Source of the DNA: Pirellulales bacterium
Lineage (GTDB): Bacteria > Planctomycetota > Planctomycetia > Pirellulales > Lacipirellulaceae
Direction: 5' to 3'
Assembly: GCA_022841705.1 (NCBI GenBank)
Contig: JALHQZ010000001.1
Location: 124,001-188,000, forward strand
Length of the DNA stretch: 64,000 nt
The notes beneath the pieces are model-generated. The model was not told the origin of the DNA, did no database searches, and saw nothing but the letters and a program-made list of their open reading frames with translations. This document shows, piece by piece, positions 58,746 to 64,000 of the stretch. Numbering within the stretch: the stretch's first letter is position 1; the number at the start of each line of letters is the position of its first letter. A program made the translations under genes and the position numbers.

Positions 58746-60485
58746 TCACTCTTCCTCTTTCGGCGGAAGATACCGAATCGCGTCCGAATCAACGCCGAAT
58801 AGTTCGAGCGCTTTTTTCACAAACGGTTGGGCGGCGACTTCTTCTTGCATCTGTCGCCGGCTGCGCGGCGGTGGAGCCACAACGACCGGCGGGACAACGC
58901 CTTCCGCTACCTCGAATTGTAACGAGATGCGCCGGCCGGAATAGGTTGCGACCAAACTTTCAAGTTCCGACCTTTGCGTCGGCTGTTCGCACAACTGCTT
59001 GGTCATGGGCCGATCGACGCGAATCAGCATCCGATCGCCATTCGTCGCGCGAACTTCGACAGTTTGGGCGACCAGATCGCTCAGCAGTCCGCCAGCCCGC
59101 GTCGCGGCCGATTGCCACCACTCCGTCGCTAGGGCGTCGGAGAGGATTTGGGACTGGGGATTTGGGATTTGGGGAATCGTCGCAGGCGAAACATTTGCAG
59201 CATTCGCCGCCGCCGTTACAACGGGTTCAGAGTTTTTTTTTACTTCACCCGCCGCTTGCGGCTTAGCGACTGTGCTCGGCAAACTCGCCGCGCCGATTAC
59301 AATCGAACCACCACCGCGAACCGTCGCCACCGCATCCGCCAACCCGTCGAGGTCTTGCAGCGAACAAACCCGAACCAGCGCCATTTCGGCCAGCGTGCGG
59401 CCGTGAACGCTGACCCGCATCCGCGCGGCCGTTTGGTCGAGCACTTGCAGCATCGCCAGAATTGTCGCTACGCCAAGCCGTTGGCCCAATTCTTTGGCAA
59501 GTTCGACTTGCGCCGGCAAGACGTAGAGCAGTTGATCCGCTTTGCAACCAACGCCGAGCGCCATCAGATCGCGGACGTAACCCATCAGTTGATCGATAAG
59601 CTGTCCTTCATCCGCGCCGCTGGCCAGAGCGCCGTCAAACTCCGCCAAGGCGCCGGCCGCATCGCGATCCACCAGTCTTGCGGCCAATTCACCGATGCGT
59701 TGCGAGGAAGCAATTCCGAGTAATTGATTGACATCTTCGGCTGATATTTTTCCATCAGCCGTCGCCAAGAGTTGTTCAAGCAGCGATTGGCTATCGCGCA
59801 TCGAACCCGCAGCGCGGATTGCGAGGATTTGTAGGGCTTCGGCGTCAATCTCGACGCCTTCCGCAGCCGCGATTTGCGCGAGTCGCTGCTGGATTGAACT
59901 TGCCGCAATGCCTGCGAAATCGAAGCGTTGGCAGCGCGAGAGTATCGTGATCGGAATCTTGTTCGCTTCGGTGGTGGCAAAGATAAACTTCACATGCTCC
60001 GGCGGTTCTTCCAAGGTTTTCAGCAGTGCGTTGAACGCTTCCTTGGTGAGCATGTGAACTTCGTCGATGATGTAAACCTTAAACCGCGCTCGGCTCGGCC
60101 GCACGGCGACGTTCTGCCGGAGTTGGCGAATTTCATCAATGCCACGATTACTGGCGCCGTCGATCTCGATCACGTCGACATCATCGCCACTCGCCACGCC
60201 TTGGCACACATCGCACTGGCCGCACGGCGTGGCCGTTGGCCCTTCAACGCAGTTGAGCGCTTTGGCCAAAATTCTGGCCGCCGAAGTTTTGCCAACCCCG
60301 CGGGCGCCAGTGAAGAGATAAGCGTGGCCCACTCGCCCGGTGAGAATCGCCTGTTTCAAAGCCCGAGCGACATGCTCCTGGCCGATCAGCTCATCAAACC
60401 CCTGCGGCCGATACCGCCGGGCAACGACGACGTAATCGTCACCAGTCGGGATAATGGCGTCGGGCGCAGAAGATTCGTCCGACAT
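58746..60485 (-). CDS. dnaX: DNA polymerase III subunits tau/gamma
   Basis: The full product (tau) is 579 residues. Domains I-II hold the Walker A site at 60-67 (GARGVGKT), a zinc module (Cys79, Cys88, Cys91, Cys94), the Walker B-like DEVH at 141-144 and LSRCQRFDF (sensor region). Domain III ends near residue 370. A variable linker follows, then the tau-specific C-terminal part. ATG 60485 is used because the longer frame would run into the SRP RNA. Codons 415-418 contain an A9 run at 59233-59241 that could yield a truncated gamma product (see that entry). It is the ATPase of the clamp loader, encoded between ffs and ybaB. Confidence 0.97.
   Translation of the reverse strand: MSDESSAPDAIIPTGDDYVVVARRYRPQGFDELIGQEHVARALKQAILTGRVGHAYLFTGARGVGKTSAARILAKALNCVEGPTATPCGQCDVCQGVASGDDVDVIEIDGASNRGIDEIRQLRQNVAVRPSRARFKVYIIDEVHMLTKEAFNALLKTLEEPPEHVKFIFATTEANKIPITILSRCQRFDFAGIAASSIQQRLAQIAAAEGVEIDAEALQILAIRAAGSMRDSQSLLEQLLATADGKISAEDVNQLLGIASSQRIGELAARLVDRDAAGALAEFDGALASGADEGQLIDQLMGYVRDLMALGVGCKADQLLYVLPAQVELAKELGQRLGVATILAMLQVLDQTAARMRVSVHGRTLAEMALVRVCSLQDLDGLADAVATVRGGGSIVIGAASLPSTVAKPQAAGEVKKNSEPVVTAAANAANVSPATIPQIPNPQSQILSDALATEWWQSAATRAGGLLSDLVAQTVEVRATNGDRMLIRVDRPMTKQLCEQPTQRSELESLVATYSGRRISLQFEVAEGVVPPVVVAPPPRSRRQMQEEVAAQPFVKKALELFGVDSDAIRYLPPKEEE
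59233..59241 (-). other. A9 slippage site in dnaX, candidate tau/gamma switch
   Basis: On the coding strand nine consecutive A span codons 415-418 (GTA AAA AAA AAC). If one A is gained (or the ribosome slips -1), the reading frame gives Lys-Leu and then TGA, a 419-residue product. If one A is lost, it gives Thr-Leu-Asn-Pro-Leu and then TAA, 422 residues. Both end just after domain III, the size expected for gamma. A small hairpin (CCGTT-GT-AACGG) follows directly. In Thermus thermophilus dnaX an A9 run at the same place causes transcriptional slippage that produces gamma. Confidence 0.7.
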
Positions 60486-60531
60486 GGCCAAAAATTGGGG
60501 GTGGCGAATAACATAGCCGCACGACAGAAAT

Positions 60532-60652
60532 AGCCGCGGCGTGGTGAGAGGTCCCCGCACCTAAGGGCGCGGGCTTATGGCTGCTGTGTTTCCACCCTGA
60601 CCAGGTTCGCAAGGCCCCCATCACAGGGACCCCTCACCACAACGCGGCTGAG
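60532..60652 (-). ncRNA. ffs: Signal recognition particle RNA (bacterial small type, 4.5S-like)
   Basis: On the minus strand the conserved apical domain is present: CCTGGTCAGG, then GGAA and AGCAGCC in the order that forms the Ffh-binding helix 8. Outer arms pair over a long distance: 60643-60649 with 60532-60538, and GTGGTGAGGGGTCCC near 60627-60640 with its partner at 60541-60555. The result is one hairpin of about 120 nucleotides. It sits directly upstream of dnaX in the same direction, a frequent gene order, and has its own promoter. Confidence 0.92.
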
Positions 60653-60659
60653 ACTTGGA

Positions 60660-60688
60660 ATTATCGCGGTTTCCCGGGGCGGCGTCAA
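60660..60688 (-). promoter_or_regulatory. Near-consensus sigma-70 promoter for ffs (and dnaX)
   Basis: On the minus strand TTGACG (60688-60683) and GATAAT (60665-60660) are separated by exactly 17 bases. Each hexamer differs from the consensus at one position. The start would fall near 60652, at the 5' end of the SRP RNA, which supports both calls. Read-through would also transcribe dnaX and ybaB. Confidence 0.82.
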
Positions 60689-60770
60689 ACGGGGCGGCAA
60701 AGTAGCTTGGGTCCTCGACCCGAGCGAATTGTTCACTCCCTCACGGCAAGCGCGAGGTTAGAATCGGGGG

Positions 60771-61448
60771 ATGGCGAAAACCTTCTCGCATTTGCAGCCG
60801 CGGCCGGTGCAGTTTCGGCTGTGGTGGCTGTTGGTGGTGACGACCGTGGTGGCTGTTGCCGCGGCGGTGGGGGCGCCGTTTCTACGCGGATATGAGACGT
60901 TGGAGCTGCTGTTGCGGCTGTCTTGTGGAATCGCTTGCGTCGTACTGCAGGCACTTGGCTTCTGGCTCGGCTGCCGACGAGCTTGGAAGTTGCCGACCGA
61001 CAGCGGCAAGATCATTTTCGTTCTTCCAGGCTGTCGCTACCATCCGGATCAGCGAATGCGTCATCCAACACGCGTGATCGTATTTGTTTTGGTGGGGCTG
61101 GGGGCGTTCGTAAGCGGTTTTAAGTTGTTTCAGCCTGCGATATTTCAAGCTCCAGTGTGGCTGATGTTGTACGGAACCTTGCTGTGTCTTGCCTACGGGT
61201 ACATGTTGGGAATGGCGGCTAGCTCCCGAGCCAACTACCCCTTAGCGATCTGTGACGCAGGTATCTCGCTCGGAAGAACTTTTGTTTACTGGGATGAAAT
61301 CTTTATTGCCAAGTGGCTACCCGAATGTCCGAATGTGTTAGCTTTGCTGCTCGGCAGAGACCTTGGCCGCATCTATTTGGAGGTCGCGGCGGAAGAGCGC
61401 GATGCGGTCGAAATGTTCGTGCGGGCGAAGACGAAGTTCCGCGATTGA
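60771..61448 (+). CDS. Hypothetical membrane protein, 225 residues
   Basis: From ATG 60771 there are four membrane helices: LWWLLVVTTVVAVAAAVG, LSCGIACVVLQALGFWLGC, VIVFVLVGLGAFVSGFKLF and LMLYGTLLCLAYGYMLGM. The C-terminal cytoplasmic part has GISLGRTFVYWDEIFIAKWLPE and LGRIYLEVAAEERDAVEMFVRAK, a PH-like pattern also seen in small bacterial membrane proteins of unknown function. I cannot name a family. It is divergent from the ffs-dnaX unit and convergent with yjbQ. Confidence 0.75.
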   Translation: MAKTFSHLQPRPVQFRLWWLLVVTTVVAVAAAVGAPFLRGYETLELLLRLSCGIACVVLQALGFWLGCRRAWKLPTDSGKIIFVLPGCRYHPDQRMRHPTRVIVFVLVGLGAFVSGFKLFQPAIFQAPVWLMLYGTLLCLAYGYMLGMAASSRANYPLAICDAGISLGRTFVYWDEIFIAKWLPECPNVLALLLGRDLGRIYLEVAAEERDAVEMFVRAKTKFRD

Positions 61449-61486
61449 GCCGAAACGCGCTCCGCTAGCGCGTCGCCGCTAAACGG

Positions 61487-61906
61487 TCATTCGCCGTGAA
61501 TCGTGGCGACGATACGGCGCGCGTTGGCCCGATCGCGGTGTTCGCAGAGGTAGATGCCTTGCCACGTGCCGAGAAGCGGTTGGCCGCCGGATATCGGGAT
61601 CGTCAGGTCAGTGCCCACCAGGGCGGCTTTGATGTGGGCGGGCATATCGTCGGGCCCTTCGGTGTCGTGTTGGTACGGGGCGTCCTCGGGAGCGAGGCGG
61701 TTGAGGCCGGTTTCGAGATCCAGCCGGACGGTTGAATCGGCGTTTTCGTTGATGGTGAGCGAGGCGCTCGTGTGGAGGAGGAAGAGATGCAGTAGACCGA
61801 CTTTAATCTTCGCCAGTTCGGGAAGACCCGAGAGGATTTCCGCGGTGATGAGGTGGCAGCCGCGCGGACGGGGGCGGAGGGTGAGGGTGCGTTGGGTCCA
61901 GGGCAT
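61487..61906 (-). CDS. yjbQ: YjbQ family protein (UPF0047)
   Basis: The product is 139 residues with the family pattern: LLHLFLLHTSASLTINENAD, YQHDTEGPDDMPAHIKAALVG, LTIPISGGQPLLGTWQGIYLCEHRD. Conserved His and Asp/Glu residues (HTSASL, HDTEGPDDMPAHIK, CEHRD) form the presumed active site. Members show weak thiamine-phosphate synthase activity, but the true role is unsettled. ATG 61906 begins the conserved part (WTQRTLTLRPRPRGCHLIT); the longer frame adds ten non-conserved residues. Confidence 0.93.
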   Translation of the reverse strand: MPWTQRTLTLRPRPRGCHLITAEILSGLPELAKIKVGLLHLFLLHTSASLTINENADSTVRLDLETGLNRLAPEDAPYQHDTEGPDDMPAHIKAALVGTDLTIPISGGQPLLGTWQGIYLCEHRDRANARRIVATIHGE

Positions 61907-61936
61907 GGGGGATTGTCCGAAAACAGCAGCCGGCAT

Positions 61937-62441
61937 GCGCTTGCGTCCGGTCGCTTAGAACGCGGTTACCTTCGCAAACGGTGGTAATGTCTTCACCACC
62001 GACCGGGCGCGGGTCATTTGTCACCCCATTGTTTTGCGGGTCGCTTGATTCTAACTTGCAGCGAGCGTCAGCGGTACTAATTGGGCAGCCGACGTATCGC
62101 GGGGCGCCGGTAAGGTCGACGGACCAAGCCTGGATTTTTGAGCAGAGATCTTCAGTTTCTCCGCTCCGGCGACCGGTGCGACCTTGCGGAGTCAGGGAAC
62201 CGAACCGGGCGGCAATGAACTTGCCTGCTCGCCGACCGTTCAGCAGCGTCGCCCGGAGGCCTGGCCGGGTTCGGGTGTTGGAGGCGCCGCCGTAGTAACT
62301 CCAAGTTGCAGCACGAGCGCGTGGCGGCTGATTTTGGCCCGCGGCACAATTCCTTAAACCCGCGCATCCCGCGCTGCCGATGCAATCCGAAGAGGCCCGG
62401 CTCTGCGCCGTGCTTCGCACGAGTCATCGGGGGGCACAGAG
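61937..62441. other. Intergenic region upstream of fliW
   Basis: About 500 bases separate the divergent yjbQ and fliW genes. Long open frames on both strands here have no family resemblance and unusual composition, so I treat them as non-coding. A weak sigma-28-like pair, TAAA at 62355 and GCCGATGC at 62376-62383, has 17 bases between the elements where the flagellar consensus has 15; I would not rely on it. No hairpin terminator or known riboswitch is visible. Confidence 0.4.
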
Positions 62442-62879
62442 ATGCTCATCAACACTTCGCGGTTTGGGGCGGTGGAAATTCTGCCCGAAGATATTCTGCA
62501 CTTCGCCGAGGGACTGATCGGCATGGAGCGGCGCCAGCAGTGGGTGCTGCTGGCCGACGCCAAGACGCCGGCGCTCGGCTGGCTGCAATCGGTGGAGGAT
62601 GGCGAGCTCGCTCTCGCCGTGGCCAGCCCGCGGCGGTTCGTGCGGGATTACCAAGTACGCGTGGGTAAGCGAGACGTGCAGCCGCTAGGCGTTTCCACTG
62701 CCGACGAAGCCCAGGTGTTGTGCATCATCAGTAAGACCGAACACGGGCTGGCCCTGAACCTGAAGGCGCCGCTGGTGGTCTGCCTCGAAACCCGCCGCGG
62801 TCGGCAGGTGGTGGCCCGGGATGATCACGCCGTGCAGTATCATTTGGGCTCGACGGTGCCGTTCCGGCAATCGGCATAG
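62442..62879 (+). CDS. fliW: Flagellar assembly factor FliW
   Basis: The product is 145 residues with the FliW pattern: LINTSRFGAVEILPEDILHFAEGLIGME near the start, then LGWLQSVEDGELALAVASP and the C-terminal LNLKAPLVVCLETRRGRQVV. FliW binds CsrA when flagellin is low and thereby frees flagellin mRNA for translation. csrA lies 311 bases downstream on the same strand. ATG 62442 is at the conserved N-terminus, with GGGGG about 10 bases upstream as a possible ribosome site. Confidence 0.95.
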   Translation: MLINTSRFGAVEILPEDILHFAEGLIGMERRQQWVLLADAKTPALGWLQSVEDGELALAVASPRRFVRDYQVRVGKRDVQPLGVSTADEAQVLCIISKTEHGLALNLKAPLVVCLETRRGRQVVARDDHAVQYHLGSTVPFRQSA

Positions 62880-62885
62880 TCACAT

Positions 62886-62986
62886 TTATCAGCCGCCGGG
62901 CGCTAGCCCCCGGTCGATCTTAAAGACTTTGACCGCATCTTGAACGACTGGACGCTAGTCACCCAGAGGTTAGCGGGCGGCTGATG
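62886..62986. repeat. Inverted repeat after fliW
   Basis: TATCAGCCGCC at 62887-62897 pairs with GGCGGCTGATG near 62975-62985, with inner CGCTAGCCCCC and GTTAGCGGG arms. The hairpin lies in the fliW-csrA gap and has no T run. It may protect the fliW message or separate the two genes. Confidence 0.5.
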
Positions 62987-63105
62987 AGCGCAGTTCTACC
63001 GATTGCGCACAACGGGCCGGCTAAGCAGGGTGGCTCGCTAGCAAAACTGCCGTCGGGGAGTGCTTGCGGTGAATTTCCCCCAGGTGGGTGTCCGATTTTT
63101 CAGCA

Positions 63106-63121
63106 TGGCAGCCCGAGCGCT
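63106..63121 (+). promoter_or_regulatory. Possible sigma-54 promoter upstream of csrA
   Basis: The sequence TGGCAGCCCGAGCGCT has the -24 GG and -12 GC at the correct spacing and matches TGGCA, but not the TT of the -12 element. A start near 63132 would give a leader of about 60 bases before csrA. Such partial matches can arise by chance in GC-rich DNA. Confidence 0.3.
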
Positions 63122-63190
63122 GCGTAGAATGGATTAACGGCCCCGCTCGTAAGAGCACGATTCGCGCACCGCACGCGCACGAGGTTTGCC

Positions 63191-63418
63191 ATGCTTGTTC
63201 TTTCCCGGCAGCGCGACGAAAGCATCATCATCGGCGACAATGTGGTGGTGACCATTGTCGACGTGCGCGGCGACAAAGTCCGGCTCGGCATCCAGGCCCC
63301 CGCCGAAGTGAGCGTCCACCGCCGCGAAGTGTACGAAGCCATCCAACGCGAAAACCGCCGGGCGGCGGAGATTCCGGCGGAAGAGGCGCGGAAGATTGGC
63401 GACGCGCCGGCCCGGTAA
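63191..63418 (+). CDS. csrA: Carbon storage regulator CsrA
   Basis: The product is 75 residues. It is the classic RNA-binding protein: MLVLSRQRDESIIIGDNVVVTIVDVRGDKVRLGIQAPAEVSVHRREVYEAIQRENRR, with the conserved Arg44-type residue in SVHRREVYEAI and the LSR start. CsrA binds GGA motifs near ribosome sites and controls flagellin translation. fliW, whose product is its antagonist, lies just upstream. The C-terminal AAEIPAEEARKIGDAPAR is a longer tail than in enteric CsrA. Confidence 0.97.
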   Translation: MLVLSRQRDESIIIGDNVVVTIVDVRGDKVRLGIQAPAEVSVHRREVYEAIQRENRRAAEIPAEEARKIGDAPAR

Positions 63419-63426
63419 ACGCTCGA

Positions 63427-63672
63427 TTAGCGTTTGGCGACCTTCTGAAGTGCCGCGTCGATCTTCTCAATCGTCGTCACCGACGGACTTCGCCGACCGG
63501 CTTCAATTCAATTAAGCGTTGAGACGCTAATCCTTACTCGCCGAGCGAGTTCAGCGTGCGACGAGCCGACCCGTGCGCGGTCGCTGACAATTTCGCGGGC
63601 CAGAACGGCTCGCATGGCCGCGAGGGCAGGGGTGCGATCTGATTCGATGGATTTGACGCTCGATTTGCTACT
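63427..63672 (-). pseudogene. Decayed HTH (XRE-type) antitoxin-like gene with internal stop
   Basis: On the minus strand the reading frame gives a helix-turn-helix protein: ESDRTPALAAMRAVLAREIV, ARVGSSHAELARRVRISVSTLN, then an in-frame TGA at 63508-63510, then IEAGRRSPSVTTIEKIDAALQK and a stop at 63427. The normal protein of this type has Arg at the stop position (LNRIEAGRRSPS), so a CGA to TGA change is the simplest explanation. At the 5' end the expected ATG seems to be ATA (63673-63675), leaving only an internal ATG at 63615. No toxin gene is recognisable next to it. Confidence 0.75.
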
Positions 63673-63703
63673 TATCGCTTAGCTCTTTTGTCCTACTTAT
63701 GCG

Positions 63704-63805
63704 TCACCAGTCATTGACGCGAAAGTCGATGCCAACGTCAAAATCGGCTGAGAATCGCCCCCCGCAGCCCAATTTTCCCCGTCTGGGTTTGTCGGTACTT
63801 GCCAT
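63704..63805 (-). CDS. Possible very small gene, 33 residues
   Basis: An ATG at 63805 is preceded by GGAGG and GGAG ribosome-binding sequences at good spacing, unusual for this window. The predicted peptide is basic at the start and Gly/Asp rich later (RRGKLGCGGRFSADFDVGIDF). It could be a real small protein, or a remnant of the gene that once preceded the decayed antitoxin. No family is recognised. Confidence 0.3.
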   Translation of the reverse strand: MASTDKPRRGKLGCGGRFSADFDVGIDFRVNDW

Positions 63806-64000
63806 GCTCCAGTCCTCCGTTTGAATGGAAATCCCCATCGCGCTGTCAGGTTGTAACGATTCCGACGACCTTAACTTTGCCGACTTGAGAAGATTTTCCG
63901 GAAAGCTGCCTTGCTTTCACTTCTGGCTCGCGATTCGACGATACGTTCGCTTAGACGCGGGCTCTACAGAGCGAGCGTTGTTCGGCGGTTTGGGGATGGC
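63806..64000. other. Window end, nothing recognised
   Basis: I see no gene, hairpin or repeat that I can support in these last 195 bases on either strand. Confidence 0.3.

Noticed and set aside
62355..62383. Sigma-28 flagellar promoter before fliW
   Set aside because: The spacing is two bases too long and only part of each element matches.
61981..62420. Open frames on both strands in the yjbQ-fliW gap
   Set aside because: No family resemblance, no ribosome site and atypical residue content.
63508..63510. TGA as a possible selenocysteine codon
   Set aside because: No SECIS-like hairpin follows, the aligned residue is Arg rather than Cys, and the family is not a selenoprotein family.

Overview
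This window is a GC-rich chromosomal segment of a planctomycete, most likely of the Pirellulales type. That placement is inferred from several signatures together: H-X9-DG (DUF1559) pseudopilin-like proteins, PEP-CTERM sorting tails combined with dockerin-type calcium repeats in secreted proteins, clusters of TadE/TadG-like proteins, a cysteine-rich protein type I associate with this phylum, and many short palindromic repeats between genes. I see no tRNA or rRNA gene, CRISPR array, transposase, integrase or phage gene.

Layout. 1-2.3 kb: flagellar rod genes flgF-flgG-flgA on the minus strand (flgA is cut by the window edge), preceded by a very good sigma-54 promoter. 2.5-10.4 kb: hemC, purM, glgX, a fused cobalamin methyltransferase (CbiE-CbiT), a small unknown gene and an LptF/LptG-like permease. 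10.6-20.2 kb: comF, a DsbD-like disulfide reductase, a kinase-fold protein, a large secreted metalloprotease, a myo-inositol oxygenase and a DUF3592 membrane protein. 20.2-27.7 kb: gltD and gltB with a LysR regulator just upstream. 28-37 kb: a SpoU methyltransferase, an incomplete oligopeptide transporter (oppA-oppB), a 14-repeat WD40-like protein, lnt and a SulP permease. 37-41.4 kb: small accessory genes around gyrA.

41.7-55.8 kb is a surface and secretion region. It holds five clear or near-canonical PEP-CTERM-type proteins (two with dockerin repeats), two DUF1559 proteins, one lipoprotein, and a run of three TadE-like and two TadG-like proteins. Three strong minus-strand intrinsic terminators separate these units. 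56-60.7 kb is housekeeping: nrdR, rpoN, ybaB, dnaX and the SRP RNA gene ffs with a near-consensus sigma-70 promoter. 60.8-64 kb: a membrane protein, yjbQ, then fliW and csrA, followed by a decayed HTH antitoxin-like gene.

Functional links. RpoN (56.5 kb) could drive the flgF operon through the sigma-54 site at 2.34 kb. FliW and CsrA are the known flagellin-level control pair. The most striking single signal is an A9 run in dnaX at the junction between the ATPase part and the tau-specific part; slippage there in either direction gives a stop within a few codons, which would make a short gamma-like product as in Thermus thermophilus. Start codons were often moved inward from the longest frame because the extra N-terminal residues lie in intergenic repeats or precede a clear signal peptide or conserved N-terminus.
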